Counted from the first letter of the stretch, positions 50,618 to 60,302 are shown. The stretch is 64,000 nucleotides of DNA from Sulfuricella sp. (GCA_028713975.1 JAQTNE010000005.1:1-64000), one strand, 5' to 3'. Notes: generated from the sequence alone by a model not told the origin. A program made the numbers and translations.

Positions 50618-51271
50618 TTACTTGAGGTAGCGCAGCAGCGCGGCGCTGACCAGCTCGCCCAGCCGCTTCAGATAGAGCGTGCCCATCTCCGGGTAAAAGC
50701 GCTGCGCATCCTCGCTCGCCATCGCCAGCAAACCGAACGACTGCTCCGAGTGGAGTGCGACATAGGCGTAGGAGCGCAGGTTCGGGCCGGCCTCGCCAAA
50801 CCAGGAGGGCGCCTCTTCCAGGAGCTGCGGCCCGCATTTTGGGGTGGACAGATCGTCGGCGAACGCGCACATCTCGATGCTCGCCCCGATGAATTCAGGC
50901 CGTGCCGGAAGCCCTTCGCCGGCCCAGATGCGGATCGCCACATGGGGCACATCGAAATCTTCGCGCAGGTTGAAATAGGCGGTGTTCAGGGCGCTGTCGA
51001 GATCTTTTGCGCCGAGCAGCGACAAGGCGAGGCGATGCATCTTTTCGCTGATGGCATCGTTCTCCTCGCCGAACTGGATCAGTTCGCGCAGCTTGGTTTC
51101 CAGCAGCCGGTTCTTGTCGCGCAGCGCCAACTGCTGGCGCTCGGCAATGGAAATTGCCCGTCCGCCGTGGGGGTGCGGGATAAATACCTCCGCCAGCAAT
51201 GCGGCATGCTGCTCGAAGAACTCAGGGTTTTCATGCAAATACTGCGCAACAGCTTCCGAATTCAGGCTCAC
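50618..51271 (-). CDS. DUF484 (GAF-like) protein of the dapF-xerC cluster
   Basis: 217 residues. The N-terminal helix pair MSLNSEAVAQYLHENPEFFEQHAALLAEVFIPHPHGGRAISIAERQ is the DUF484 hallmark, followed by a coiled coil and a GAF-like domain. The function is unknown, though it is almost always encoded between dapF and xerC in proteobacteria, as here. Confidence 0.9.
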   Translation of the reverse strand: MSLNSEAVAQYLHENPEFFEQHAALLAEVFIPHPHGGRAISIAERQQLALRDKNRLLETKLRELIQFGEENDAISEKMHRLALSLLGAKDLDSALNTAYFNLREDFDVPHVAIRIWAGEGLPARPEFIGASIEMCAFADDLSTPKCGPQLLEEAPSWFGEAGPNLRSYAYVALHSEQSFGLLAMASEDAQRFYPEMGTLYLKRLGELVSAALLRYLK

Positions 51272-51294
51272 TTAAATCCCCTTTCTTGAAATTT

Positions 51295-52125
51295 TTAAAG
51301 ATTGATTTGACCTTCGAATACCGTCGCCGCCGGGCCGGTCATCCAGACCGGCTGGCCCTCGCCTTCCCAGCGCACCGTCAGCTCCCCGCCGCGGGTGGAG
51401 ACGCGCACTTCCCCGTCCAGCAATCCGCGCATAATCCCCGCAGCCACGGCAGCGCAAGCACCGGTGCCGCAAGCCAGGGTCTCTCCGGCACCGCGTTCGT
51501 AGACCCGCAGTTTGATCCGGCTGCGGTCGAGCACCTGCATGAAGCCGGCATTGACCCTGGCGGGGAAACTCGGGTGGCGCTCGATTTGCGGCCCCTCTTC
51601 CAGCACCGGGGTGGCGTCCGCATCGTCCACCAGCTTTACCGCATGGGGGTTGCCCATCGACAGCACGCTGACTTCGACTGCGCCCCCGCCCAACTCGAGC
51701 ACGTAAGTTGGCGCACGCTGTGGCGCGGCAAAGGGAATTTCCTTCGGGTTGAAGCGCGGCATGCCCATATTCACCGTGACCTGTCCATCCGTTTCAAGAT
51801 GCGGCTCAATGATGCCGGAAGCGGTTTCCACCCGGATTGCGGTTTTCGGGGTCAGCCCTTTTTCATGCACAAAGCGCACAAAACAACGCGCACCGTTGCC
51901 GCACTGCTCCACTTCGCCACCATCGGCATTAAAGATGCGATAACGGAAATCCGCGTCGGGCCGGGTCGCGCTTTCGACCAGCAATATCTGGTCGCAGCCG
52001 ATGCCGAAATGGCGGTCGGCGATGAACCTGAATTGCGCCGGGGTTAAATTCACGCTCTGGGAGATCGCGTCGATCACCACGAAATCGTTGCCCAGGCCGT
52101 GCATTTTGGTGAACTTTAGACGCAT
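51295..52125 (-). CDS. dapF: Diaminopimelate epimerase
   Basis: A 276-residue enzyme starting [19 protein letters not shown]. The two catalytic cysteines are in [15 protein letters not shown] and [10 protein letters not shown]. It converts LL- to meso-diaminopimelate for lysine and peptidoglycan. The ATG at 52125 matches the family start; a longer frame only translates the upstream repeat. Confidence 0.96.
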   Translation of the reverse strand: MRLKFTKMHGLGNDFVVIDAISQSVNLTPAQFRFIADRHFGIGCDQILLVESATRPDADFRYRIFNADGGEVEQCGNGARCFVRFVHEKGLTPKTAIRVETASGIIEPHLETDGQVTVNMGMPRFNPKEIPFAAPQRAPTYVLELGGGAVEVSVLSMGNPHAVKLVDDADATPVLEEGPQIERHPSFPARVNAGFMQVLDRSRIKLRVYERGAGETLACGTGACAAVAAGIMRGLLDGEVRVSTRGGELTVRWEGEGQPVWMTGPAATVFEGQINL

Positions 52126-52143
52126 AGCAATAACCCAAAATCC

Positions 52144-52213
52144 ACCGCAGAGACGCGGAGGCGCAGAGAAAACCAACCCACACAAAAACTCTGCGCCTCT
52201 GCGTCTCTGCGGT
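52144..52213. repeat. Inverted repeat, ACCGCAGAGACGCGGAGG family
   Basis: Arms 52144-52168 and 52189-52213 match at 24 of 25 positions around a 20-base loop. Tandem GCAGAGRCGC-type units are related in style to the CCGCGGAGGAC repeats. It lies between the CoA-binding gene and dapF. Confidence 0.92.
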
Positions 52214-52231
52214 TAACAAAATACCGTTCAT

Positions 52232-52642
52232 TTAACACAGTGCCACATAATCCTTGTAGATGCAGCGATCCATCACCACCGTCATACCGGCTGCGCGCGC
52301 GCGTTGCGCCGCCGCCTCGTTGACGATGCCCTCCTGAATCCAGATCGCCGGCACTTTCAGGGCGATGCCTTCGTCCACGATCGCATCGACAAATTCCGCG
52401 GCGCGGAACACGTCGATCAGGTCGATCGGCCCCGGCACGTCGCGCAACGAGGCATAGGCTTTCTGTCCGAGCACTTCGGCGGTGGCTGGGCGCACCGGGA
52501 TGATGTTAAAGCCGAAGCCCTGCATCGCCTTGGCCACGCAATAGCTGGGCCGGTCCGGCTTGGGCGACAGCCCGACCACGGCGATATTCCTGGTTTTTTT
52601 CAGCAGCGCGCGACATTCATCTGACGAAGGATTGGCGAACAT
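52232..52642 (-). CDS. CoA-binding domain protein (YccU family)
   Basis: A 136-residue Rossmann-fold protein. IAVVGLSPKPDRPSYCVAKAM is near the N-terminus, and IDLIDVFRAAEFV and PAIWIQEGIVNEAA follow, all typical of the CoA_binding_2 family. Role unknown; relatives bind CoA. The ATG at 52642 is preferred over a TTG six codons upstream. Confidence 0.88.
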   Translation of the reverse strand: MFANPSSDECRALLKKTRNIAVVGLSPKPDRPSYCVAKAMQGFGFNIIPVRPATAEVLGQKAYASLRDVPGPIDLIDVFRAAEFVDAIVDEGIALKVPAIWIQEGIVNEAAAQRARAAGMTVVMDRCIYKDYVALC

Positions 52643-52685
52643 AAAATCAAGGCATCCCAAAATTTAATATGCAGATTACCACAGC

Positions 52686-53555
52686 TTAACCATAGAAACG
52701 CTGTTCCCCCGGCGGGCGGGTTTTGAAGCGCTTGTGCAGCCAGAAATACTGCTCCGGCATTTCTCTGACACGCTCTTCGATAAAGGCGTTCATGCGGCGG
52801 GCATCGGCCTCAACATCGGCGCCCGGAAAATCGCTCCAGGCCGGATAGAATTTCAGCACATAGCCCGCGCCGCCAGCAAGCTGGCGGGTCACGCAGGGCA
52901 CCACTGCCGCGCCGGTGATTTTCGCCAGGCGCGACAGGCCGGTGATGGTGGCGGCGGGCACACCAAAAAACGGCACGAACACCGCATCGCGCGCGCCGAA
53001 ATCCATGTCCGGCAAATAATAAAACGGCAGTCCGTTGCGCATCGCCCGCACCACCGGCTTGAGCCCGTCCTGGCGCGAGGCCATCGGCGAATTGCCGAAA
53101 CGGGTGCGCGAATGCAGCAGCAGCGCGTCGAACAGCGGATTTTTCTGCTTGCTGTACATCGACACCAGCGGGTAGTCCGTAGTCAGTCTGACGCCGCCCA
53201 TGTCCAGTCCGACAAAATGCGGCGCCAGCCAGATTGCCGGTTTTCCGGCGACGGCTTGCCAGTGCTCCAGCCCTTCGATATGAACCAGCCGCTGGACGCG
53301 CGATTTCGGCGACCACCACAGGATACCGCGCTCCAGAACACTGCGACCGAAGGCGCGGAAGTGGCGCCGCACCAGTTTCTCTCTTTCTTCATCTTGCAGT
53401 TCCGGGAAACACAGCCGCAGGTTGATGCGCGCCACGCGCCGCCGCTCGCGGCCAAGCAGGTAAAGCAGCAGGCCGAAACCCTCACCGAGCCGGGCCAGCA
53501 AGCCAAGCGGCAGGAAATGCAGCAGCCAGATCAGGGTAATGCCGAGCCGGGCCAT
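52686..53555 (-). CDS. Lipid A biosynthesis acyltransferase (LpxL/HtrB family), copy 1
   Basis: A 289-residue membrane-anchored acyltransferase. The catalytic HX4D motif is in WLAPHFVGLDMGG, with the N-terminal anchor LIWLLHFLPLGLLARL. It adds a secondary acyl chain to Kdo2-lipid A on the inner face of the inner membrane. It lies downstream of a second family member, separated by a palindrome. Confidence 0.92.
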   Translation of the reverse strand: MARLGITLIWLLHFLPLGLLARLGEGFGLLLYLLGRERRRVARINLRLCFPELQDEEREKLVRRHFRAFGRSVLERGILWWSPKSRVQRLVHIEGLEHWQAVAGKPAIWLAPHFVGLDMGGVRLTTDYPLVSMYSKQKNPLFDALLLHSRTRFGNSPMASRQDGLKPVVRAMRNGLPFYYLPDMDFGARDAVFVPFFGVPAATITGLSRLAKITGAAVVPCVTRQLAGGAGYVLKFYPAWSDFPGADVEADARRMNAFIEERVREMPEQYFWLHKRFKTRPPGEQRFYG

Positions 53556-53569
53556 CAGAAACAGTCCTG

Positions 53570-53628
53570 AATGCTGAGTTCTGAGTGCTGAGAGGATACT
53601 TGGAACTCAGGACTCAGCACTCGGCACT
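53570..53628. repeat. Inverted repeat of tandem CTGAGTGCTGAG units
   Basis: Arms 53570-53593 and 53605-53628 match at 19 of 24 positions, built from tandem TGAGTnCTG units. The right arm overlaps the lpxL copy 2 end and encodes its VPSAES tail and stop. Confidence 0.82.
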
Positions 53629-54464
53629 CCTGTTGGCACCTTGTAGCGGTTATAACTCCACAAATATTGCTCGGGTTTTTTTCGGATCAAGCCGGCCACC
53701 GCCTGATTGATTATGCCTGCGGCAGCGGTCGGGTCTTCGGGTAGTTCGGCAGTGAAGGGTTCAAGCCATAGCTCGAAGCCGGCGCCATGCGGCAGGCGCT
53801 CGGCGAAGGCAAAGACGATGGCCGCATCGGTGGAGCGCGCCAAGCGCGACACCAGTGTCATGGTGTAGGCGGGGCGACCGAGAAAATCCGCCCACACGCC
53901 TTCTCCCCGGCTTGGCACCTGGTCGGGCAACACGCCGATTGCCTCACCCCGCCGCAACGCCTTGAACAACGCCCGCACTCCGCCCAAATCGGTCGGCGCA
54001 AGGCTGACCAGGCCGCGCTTGCGGCCAAATTCCATCACGGGTTGCAGCCAAGACAAGCGCGGCGGGCGGTAAAGCACGGTGATCGGATGACGCGCGGCAT
54101 AGTACAGGCTGGTGATTTCGAAGCAGCCCATGTGCGGAGTCAGAAAAATCAGCCCCTTGCCGAGCCGGTGCGCGGCCTCGACATGCTCCCAGCCATGGCA
54201 TTTTTTCAGTAATTGCAACGCCTGCTGTTCCGGACGTAACCAGACGGCAGGCAGTTCCAGCACGCTCTTGCCGGCCTCGGCCACCGACCGGCGCAACAAC
54301 CTGGCGCATTCGCCCGGCGCACACAGACCGCTGGTCGCCAGGTTTTCCCGCATCCTCGTGGCGTAGCGCCGGGAAGTCAGATAAGTCGCCCAGCCAGCAG
54401 CCGCACCGAGAAAGTGCAACAGCCAAAGCGGCAAATGAGAAAGAATACGAAGCAGGTAAGCCAT
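53607..54464 (-). CDS. Lipid A biosynthesis acyltransferase (LpxL/LpxM family), copy 2
   Basis: 285 residues. The motif reads HX4E (FLTPHMGCFEITS), a permitted variant in this superfamily. The anchor is LLRILSHLPLWLLHFLGAAAGW. It probably adds the other secondary acyl chain relative to copy 1. It is the first gene of the operon, divergent from metK. The last residues (VPSAES) derive from a palindromic repeat. Confidence 0.9.
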   Translation of the reverse strand: MAYLLRILSHLPLWLLHFLGAAAGWATYLTSRRYATRMRENLATSGLCAPGECARLLRRSVAEAGKSVLELPAVWLRPEQQALQLLKKCHGWEHVEAAHRLGKGLIFLTPHMGCFEITSLYYAARHPITVLYRPPRLSWLQPVMEFGRKRGLVSLAPTDLGGVRALFKALRRGEAIGVLPDQVPSRGEGVWADFLGRPAYTMTLVSRLARSTDAAIVFAFAERLPHGAGFELWLEPFTAELPEDPTAAAGIINQAVAGLIRKKPEQYLWSYNRYKVPTGVPSAES

Positions 54465-54475
54465 TAGGGCAGGGT

Positions 54476-54504
54476 TTGACTAAATCTCTTCAAAAAAATA
54501 GAAT
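54476..54504 (+). promoter_or_regulatory. Sigma-70 promoter of metK
   Basis: TTGACT (54476-54481) and TAGAAT (54499-54504) are 17 bases apart. The predicted start near 54511 gives a leader of about 123 bases. Confidence 0.7.
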
Positions 54505-54506
54505 TA

Positions 54507-54633
54507 CCGCGCCGCCGTGTTAAGAGACAACTTGCGGGCGGGGTACAAATACAGCTAAAGCGTCGTCTGCTTCCGCCCCGGAGCCGGCTTCGCCACTAAC
54601 TACGGGGAAGTATCAATACCAAGGAGCAGAAGC
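54507..54633 (+). promoter_or_regulatory. GC-rich, potentially structured 5' leader of metK
   Basis: The segment GCGGGCGGGG (54534-54543) can pair either with CCGCC (54512-54516) upstream or with CCGCCC (54573-54578) downstream. The downstream CCCCG can in turn pair with CGGGG (54603-54607) just before the ribosome site AAGGAG. It does not match the SAH or SAM riboswitch consensuses I know. Confidence 0.4.
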
Positions 54634-55797
54634 ATGAAAGAAATCCTGTTTACTTCCGAGTCCGTCTCGGAAGGCCATCCCGACAAAGTCGCCGACCAGA
54701 TCTCCGATTCCATCCTCGACGCTATTCTAGCGCATGATCCCAAAGCGCGGGTAGCCTGCGAGACACTGGTCAGCACCGGACTCGTCGTCATTTCCGGCGA
54801 AATCACCACCCATGCGGCGGTAAACTATATCGACGTCGCCCGCGAAGCGGTCAAGCGCATCGGCTACAACAGCTCCGACATCGGCTTCGACTACGCCACC
54901 TGCGCCGTACTCACCGCCATCAACCGGCAGTCGCCCGACATCGCCCAGGGCGTGAACGAGGGCGAAGGACTCGACTTGGATCAAGGCGCCGGCGACCAGG
55001 GACTGATGTTCGGCTACGCCTGCGACGAAACGCCGCAACTGATGCCGATGCCGATTCACTATGCGCACCGCCTGATGCAGCGCCAGGCCGAGCTGCGCAA
55101 GGACGGCCGCCTGCCTTGGCTGCGCCCCGACGCCAAATCCCAGGTCACCATCCGCTACGTGGACGGCAGGCCGGTGCATGTCGATACCGTGGTCATCTCC
55201 ACCCAGCACGATCCCGACATTTCCCACGCCGAATTGTCCGAGGCGGTGATCGAGGAAATCGTCAAGCCGATAATTCCGGAAAACCTGCGCGCCGGCGACA
55301 TCCGCTACCTGATCAACCCTACTGGCCGCTTCGTGGTCGGCGGCCCGATGGGCGATTGCGGCCTGACCGGGCGCAAAATCATCGTCGATACCTACGGCGG
55401 TTCCGCGCACCACGGCGGCGGCGCTTTCTCCGGCAAGGACCCGTCCAAGGTGGACCGCTCCGCTGCCTATGCCGGTCGCTATGTGGCGAAGAACATCGTC
55501 GCCGCCGGGCTGGCATCGAGATGCGAAGTGCAAGTGGCCTACGCCATCGGCGTCGCCAAGCCGGTCAGCCTGATGGTCGATACCTTCGGCACCGGCAAGA
55601 TCGCCGACGAGAAGATCGCCAAGCTGGTCGAAAAACATTTCGATCTGCGGCCAAAAGGCATTATCCAGTCACTCAACCTGCTGCGCCCGATCTACACCAA
55701 GACCGCCGCCTACGGCCACTTTGGCCGCGAAGAGCCGGAGTTCAGCTGGGAAGCGACCGACAAGGCGGAAGCACTCAAAGCCGACGCCGGCATTTGA
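54634..55797 (+). CDS. metK: S-adenosylmethionine synthetase
   Basis: A 387-residue enzyme starting [24 protein letters not shown]. The ATP-binding [12 protein letters not shown] and [19 protein letters not shown] (P-loop-like) motifs are intact. It makes SAM from methionine and ATP. An AAGGAG ribosome site precedes the ATG, after a structured leader. Confidence 0.98.
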   Translation: MKEILFTSESVSEGHPDKVADQISDSILDAILAHDPKARVACETLVSTGLVVISGEITTHAAVNYIDVAREAVKRIGYNSSDIGFDYATCAVLTAINRQSPDIAQGVNEGEGLDLDQGAGDQGLMFGYACDETPQLMPMPIHYAHRLMQRQAELRKDGRLPWLRPDAKSQVTIRYVDGRPVHVDTVVISTQHDPDISHAELSEAVIEEIVKPIIPENLRAGDIRYLINPTGRFVVGGPMGDCGLTGRKIIVDTYGGSAHHGGGAFSGKDPSKVDRSAAYAGRYVAKNIVAAGLASRCEVQVAYAIGVAKPVSLMVDTFGTGKIADEKIAKLVEKHFDLRPKGIIQSLNLLRPIYTKTAAYGHFGREEPEFSWEATDKAEALKADAGI

Positions 55798-55813
55798 TTT
55801 TTGCCTTGGAATC

Positions 55814-55847
55814 AAGCCCTGCCTTGCGAAAGGCGGGGCTTTTTTTC
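55814..55847 (+). terminator. Rho-independent terminator of metK
   Basis: AAGCCCTGCCTT and AAGGCGGGGCTT pair around a GCG loop, followed by a run of T, 17 bases after the metK stop. Confidence 0.92.
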
Positions 55848-55875
55848 TGGGTGTTTGCAAGGGAAAGGGTACGAC

Positions 55876-56280
55876 ATGAATATTTCAAGTTATGAAGAGC
55901 TTCTGGAAGCAGCCAGACAGCAGCCGGAACCGCAGCGGTTTCTGTTTGTTTTCACCATACCCGAACTGCCGGAAGGCTATACCGAAGTTCAGATACAGCG
56001 ATTTCACGCCGGTCAGGGCGGCGTGCTGACCCCGAAAGTCTGTACCGACAAGGCACAGGATGAGCTGGGTAGCTTTGCCGATCTGGTCGAGGAATCGCGC
56101 CAGACCGGACAAGACTGGAAAATCGTGTTCGTCGCCTGCCTGTCGGGCCGTGGCGGCGTCATGCCAACTTCGGAAGAAGCCCAGAAGCCGCTAAAAGACA
56201 TGGAAGAAGCCATAAACAATGGCGCGGTTTCTCCTTTTCTGGCCTATGACCGGGAGGGAAACCAGGTGCAATTTTCCTGA
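55876..56280 (+). CDS. Conserved hypothetical protein
   Basis: 134 residues, starting MNISSYEELLEAARQQPEPQRFLFVFTIPELP, with a conserved-looking core (ALSGRGG-type VACLSGRGGVMPTSEEAQKPL). Similar small betaproteobacterial proteins carry the label ribonucleotide reductase subunit alpha in databases, which this sequence does not support. No motif for function is visible. It starts after the metK terminator, with AAAGGG upstream. Confidence 0.75.
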   Translation: MNISSYEELLEAARQQPEPQRFLFVFTIPELPEGYTEVQIQRFHAGQGGVLTPKVCTDKAQDELGSFADLVEESRQTGQDWKIVFVACLSGRGGVMPTSEEAQKPLKDMEEAINNGAVSPFLAYDREGNQVQFS

Positions 56281-56294
56281 CGTTCGCGTTGCAC

Positions 56295-56807
56295 ATGGCA
56301 CGCGTCCATAGTTTCGGGCCAATCGGGGATGAAAATGCCGAAGTGCTGATCCTCGGCAGCATGCCGGGTCTGGCATCGCTGAAAGCGCAACAATATTACG
56401 CCCACCCTCAAAATGCCTTCTGGCGGATCATTGCCGAACTGCTTCAGTTTGATGCGGATGCGCCCTATGAGACAAAAATCCAAGCCCTGAAATCGGCCAG
56501 GATTTCCCTGTGGGACGTACTCCAGTCATGCATCCGGGAGGGCAGCCTGGATGCAAGGATAGAAAACGGCACGCACACGGCAAACGACTTTCAAAAATTC
56601 TTCGACACCCACAAAAAGATTGCGTATGTGTTTTTTAACGGGGCAAAAGCGGAGGAATGCTTCAAACGGCACGGACTAAAAAAATTCGCCGGCAGCTCCG
56701 TCGTCTATGAGCGCCTCCCGTCCACCAGCCCGGCCAACGCGTCCATGTCTTTTGCAAACAAGCTCAACGCGTGGCGTGAGATATTGAGGCTCCGCCCTTC
56801 CAGGTAG
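56295..56807 (+). CDS. DNA-deoxyinosine glycosylase-like (UDG superfamily)
   Basis: A 170-residue protein. AEVLILGSMPGLASLKAQQYYAHPQNAFWRIIAELL matches the hypoxanthine/uracil DNA glycosylase family 6 signature, and the C-terminal LPSTSPANASMSF carries the second conserved loop. It would excise deaminated purine from DNA in base-excision repair. ATG at 56295 is used. It converges on the encapsulin gene. Confidence 0.85.
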   Translation: MARVHSFGPIGDENAEVLILGSMPGLASLKAQQYYAHPQNAFWRIIAELLQFDADAPYETKIQALKSARISLWDVLQSCIREGSLDARIENGTHTANDFQKFFDTHKKIAYVFFNGAKAEECFKRHGLKKFAGSSVVYERLPSTSPANASMSFANKLNAWREILRLRPSR

Positions 56808-56846
56808 CAGACGCCTCAATTAGGCTAATCGACTTTATGCCAGACA

Positions 56847-57665
56847 TTACTTCCGGGAACGCGGGGAAGATGCCTTGGGACAGATGGTGCAGATCGCCTT
56901 GGGGGCGTCGATGCGCAGCACCAGGGATTCCCGGAGAGCGAAGTTGAAATGGACAGAATCCGGGAAGGTGTAGTCCACCGTCAGGTCCTCGCCGATCAGC
57001 AGCGTGCCGGCTTCCGGCGCGACCAACACCGCGCCCTGGATATCGGTCTTGTAGATACCGTTGGTGCATAAGCCCTTCAGGTGGTCGATCTGCAACAGGT
57101 CGGAGCCCTCCGGGTAGCGGCGAAAAAGGTTGTTATAGAGACGCGGCTCCAACGCCAGCGCATATGGGCCGTGAAAACGGGCGTTGTCCAGCAGGGTAAC
57201 GGCGGCCAGGACATCGCGCAGCACCTGCTCCACATCCATCCAGTCGCCGCCTTCCAGGTGGTTGCGGCCCTCGGCGGTGCATAGCCCGGCCAGCCCGAAC
57301 TCGGGGTCGCCCAGGTAAATCAGCGCCTCCTCGCGGGCGGCCACTTCCGTGGATGCCTGCCCAAGCTGGCTGAGATCCAGCGGCTGCCCCATATCCAGGT
57401 GCGCGGAAATTCGGCGCCTGCTCATGGTGAAATGGCGGAAAATCAGGGGAACCGGAATGGTGCGCGAGATGACGGTAGTGGCGCCATGGGAAGCATGCTG
57501 CCGCTGGTCGTCATCCCCCACCGGGGCGGCGACATATCCCTGGCCGAACGGGCCGTCCACCGTGAGGAAGCGGCGCGCTGTCAGGGTTTTTTTCACCTCG
57601 GCCACCGCCATTTCCTCCATGCGGGAGAGAATCGCCGCGTCAAAAGGAATGTTGGAAGTATTCAT
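56847..57665 (-). CDS. Encapsulin nanocompartment shell protein (family 1)
   Basis: A 272-residue HK97-fold shell protein of the linocin-M18/encapsulin family. FDAAILSRMEEMAVAEVKKTLTARRFLTVDGPFGQG is at the N-terminus, where cargo peptide docks. VLRDVLAAVTLLDNARFHGPYALAL and ILGEDLTVDYTF-like text (LLIGEDLTVDYTF) lie in the C-terminal half. It self-assembles into an icosahedral compartment. It starts right after the gene for an encapsulated ferritin, its obvious cargo. Confidence 0.94.
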   Translation of the reverse strand: MNTSNIPFDAAILSRMEEMAVAEVKKTLTARRFLTVDGPFGQGYVAAPVGDDDQRQHASHGATTVISRTIPVPLIFRHFTMSRRRISAHLDMGQPLDLSQLGQASTEVAAREEALIYLGDPEFGLAGLCTAEGRNHLEGGDWMDVEQVLRDVLAAVTLLDNARFHGPYALALEPRLYNNLFRRYPEGSDLLQIDHLKGLCTNGIYKTDIQGAVLVAPEAGTLLIGEDLTVDYTFPDSVHFNFALRESLVLRIDAPKAICTICPKASSPRSRK

Positions 57666-57666
57666 T

Positions 57667-58050
57667 TCAAGCTCCTTTCAGGGAACCGACCGTCAGGTGC
57701 GGTTTTAATACATCTGTCGCCTGAGGCGTATCACCGCCGCCATCCTTGCCGGTGGCCTTTTTTTCCACCTGGGTGATATTGCCCTGGCTGAACAGGTAGG
57801 TGCGCAGAATTTCGTCCAGCCGTGGCGTGCTGCGGCGCAACCATTCCAGGAGCATGGCCGCGTGCTCCATTTCCTCATGCATGTTGTGCAGCAGAATTTC
57901 GCGCAACCCGGCGTCAGCGCAGGCTTCTGCCCGCTGGTGGTACCAGTCCACCGCCTCCAATTCCTCCATCAGGGAAAGAATGGCGCGATGGGAATCGACC
58001 GTCATAACGGCGAGCTTGTCCTCGCTTTCGTGCAAACCTTCGTGTGCCAT
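57667..58050 (-). CDS. Encapsulated ferritin-like protein (EncFtn) with cargo-loading peptide
   Basis: A 127-residue, two-helix, ferritin-like protein. By family spacing, iron ligands are Glu32, Glu60 and His63 (EELEAVDWYHQR and HNMHEEMEHAAM), which form a ferroxidase site across the dimer interface. The C-terminal tail ends LTVGSLKGA, a near-canonical encapsulin targeting peptide, after a flexible linker. It oxidises Fe2+ and feeds mineral storage inside the shell encoded next. A GGAG ribosome site precedes the ATG. Confidence 0.94.
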   Translation of the reverse strand: MAHEGLHESEDKLAVMTVDSHRAILSLMEELEAVDWYHQRAEACADAGLREILLHNMHEEMEHAAMLLEWLRRSTPRLDEILRTYLFSQGNITQVEKKATGKDGGGDTPQATDVLKPHLTVGSLKGA

Positions 58051-58288
58051 GGCTCCAGCTCCTCATCGGGTCTTCGGGTCTGTTGTTGAAACCGTTCAGT
58101 TAAATATAGCACGTAGAAAATCAGGCGTTGCCGCCGCAGGAAACCAGCGCAATTTTTCTTGCGGATGCGGGTAACTGAGGTCAACATGGATCTGCTGGAA
58201 AACAGATTTCACGCCCCCTCATTAATCTTGCCGACACCCAGCGGGCTACGCTAAATTTTTCAAGCTACCCGCAGTTATACTTGCGCAT

Positions 58289-59689
58289 TCAAGGTAAAAT
58301 TTTCGGGCGGGGATGGATCATTTCTTCCGGCTTCACCCAGCGGTCGAATTGTTCTTCCGTCACATAGCCGAGCGCTACGGCCGCCTGTTTCAGCGTGCCG
58401 CCATCGCGGTGCGCCTGTTTCGCGATTTGCGCGGCGCGATCGTAACCGATATGAGGGACCAGGGCAGTCACCCGCATCAGGGAATGCGCCACGAGTTCCG
58501 CGATGCGCTCGCGGTTGGCTTTGATACCGCTGGCGCAATAGACATCGAAACTCCTCATTCCATCCGCCAACAGCCGCACGCTTTGCAGGAAATTATGCGC
58601 AATCAGCGGCTTGTAAACATTCAGCTCGAAATTACCCAATGCGCCGCCGATATTGATCGCCACATCGTTGCCGAAAACCTGGCAACACAGCATGGCAAGC
58701 GCTTCGCATTGCGTGGGGTTGATCTTGCCCGGCATGATCGAACTGCCCGGCTCGTTTTCCGGGATGGACAGCTCGCCCAGCCCTGAGCGTGGGCCGGAAG
58801 CCAGCCAGCGGATGTCGTTGGCTATTTTCGTCAGCGCTGCCGCCAAGGTCTTGAGTGCCCCATGTGCGGCCACCAGTGCGTCATGTGCGGCCAGGGCCGC
58901 AAATTTGTTGGTCGCGCTCCTGAATGGCAGACCGCTGACCCGCGCCAGTTCCTGTGCAACATGATCGCCAAATTCCTTGTGGGTGTTGAGTCCGGTGCCG
59001 ACAGCGGTGCCTCCCGCCGCCAACTCGGAAAGCGCCGGGAGTGACGCAGCGATACAGGCTTCGGCATGATTCAGTTGCGCAACATAGGCGGAAAATTCCT
59101 GTCCCAGGGTCAGGGGCGTCGCATCCTGCAAGTGCGTGCGCCCGATCTTGACGATATCGGCAAAGGCCAGGGATTTCACTTCCAGCGTCGAACGCAGTTG
59201 ACACAGTGCCGGCAACAGCGACCGGGACAGGCCTGTGCAGGCAGCCACATGCATTGCCGTGGGGAAAATATCATTGCTTGACTGGCCAAGATTCACTTCG
59301 TCATTGGGATGCACCAACCGGGATTCGCCCCTGGCTCCACCGAGAAATTCCGAGGCGCGATTGGCAAGCACCTCGTTCATATTCATGTTGGTCTGGGTAC
59401 CGGAGCCCGTCTGCCAGACGGAAAGCGGAAATTCCGCCGGACGGCTATCGGTGAGTATTTCATCGGCGGCACGGACGATTGCCTCCACTTTCGTCGGCGA
59501 CAACAAACCAAGGTCACGATTGGCGATCGCACAGGCACGCTTGACCGCGGCAAGCGCCAGGATCAATTCATCCGGCATGAGTTCAGTCGAAATATGAAAG
59601 TGTTCGAGCGAACGCTGGGTTTGCGCGCCCCAGAGCCTTTCCGCAGGGACTTCAATTGCGCCGAATGAATCGTATTCTGTTCTGGTCAT
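58289..59689 (-). CDS. fumC: Class II fumarate hydratase
   Basis: A 466-residue enzyme, standard for FumC. The signature [17 protein letters not shown] is present, with the substrate-site [17 protein letters not shown] and [15 protein letters not shown]. It interconverts fumarate and malate. ATG at 59689 matches the family start ([15 protein letters not shown]); longer frames are spurious. Confidence 0.96.
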   Translation of the reverse strand: MTRTEYDSFGAIEVPAERLWGAQTQRSLEHFHISTELMPDELILALAAVKRACAIANRDLGLLSPTKVEAIVRAADEILTDSRPAEFPLSVWQTGSGTQTNMNMNEVLANRASEFLGGARGESRLVHPNDEVNLGQSSNDIFPTAMHVAACTGLSRSLLPALCQLRSTLEVKSLAFADIVKIGRTHLQDATPLTLGQEFSAYVAQLNHAEACIAASLPALSELAAGGTAVGTGLNTHKEFGDHVAQELARVSGLPFRSATNKFAALAAHDALVAAHGALKTLAAALTKIANDIRWLASGPRSGLGELSIPENEPGSSIMPGKINPTQCEALAMLCCQVFGNDVAINIGGALGNFELNVYKPLIAHNFLQSVRLLADGMRSFDVYCASGIKANRERIAELVAHSLMRVTALVPHIGYDRAAQIAKQAHRDGGTLKQAAVALGYVTEEQFDRWVKPEEMIHPRPKILP

Positions 59690-59816
59690 GATGGGCATCA
59701 TCCCGTAGAGCCTGCATTGACCGACCCGCAATACATGGCCGACATTGCCGAAAGCGGCACCCGCGCGACGTGCCGGAGCCGCCGTCAGATCAGAGCTCGG
59801 CTGGCCGGAATAAAAA

Positions 59817-60302
59817 TTATTTTGCAGCCGTCTTTGCTGGCGGTTCGACCGGATTCCGACCCAGCACCCACTGCGCCATGGCTTTGGTGTCGTCATCCTG
59901 GAGCTGCCGGTGGGGCGACATCGTTGCTCCGCCCGTATAATCATTCCAGTTGCCCATACCGCCATTCTTGATCTTGGCAGAAAGATTAGCGGTCGCCTCC
60001 TTGTCGTCCTTGTATCGGTAGGCAACCCATGAGTAGGCGGGGCCGATTATTTTTTTGTCCACCGCGTGACAGGTAAAACAATCGCTTTTTCTCATCGCCG
60101 CTTCCGTGCTGGCCATGGCTGCCGCCGCCTTTTCGGTGGGTGCAACGGCTTCCGGCGCAACAGGTGCGGGCATTTGCGAGATCGGGGATGATGGCGGAGA
60201 GAGCGCCGACGGGTTTTCTTTCTTCCCGCATCCGCCCAGCAAGGCCGCACATGGGGCGAGCAGCGCAAAAAGAACCAGGGCGTGAAACCGGTATTCGATC
60301 AT
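59817..60302 (-). CDS. Class I cytochrome c lipoprotein
   Basis: 161 residues. A lipoprotein signal with lipobox LLGGC is followed by a Pro/Ala-rich linker and a c-type domain with CFTCH (haem attachment). [13 protein letters not shown] follows, with a likely distal Met in GGATMSPH, the c551/c-8 layout. It is probably a membrane-anchored periplasmic electron carrier. Its partner is not evident. Confidence 0.9.
   Translation of the reverse strand: MIEYRFHALVLFALLAPCAALLGGCGKKENPSALSPPSSPISQMPAPVAPEAVAPTEKAAAAMASTEAAMRKSDCFTCHAVDKKIIGPAYSWVAYRYKDDKEATANLSAKIKNGGMGNWNDYTGGATMSPHRQLQDDDTKAMAQWVLGRNPVEPPAKTAAK

Noticed and set aside
52126..52185. N-terminal extension of dapF
   Set aside because: It only translates the upstream inverted repeat; the family starts at [10 protein letters not shown].
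54507..54633. SAH or SAM riboswitch in the metK leader
   Set aside because: The leader lacks the consensus cores I know for these classes; kept only as an unclassified structured leader.
59690..60025. Long N-terminal extension of fumC
   Set aside because: It overlaps the cytochrome c coding region and has no FumC homology; the family start is at 59689.
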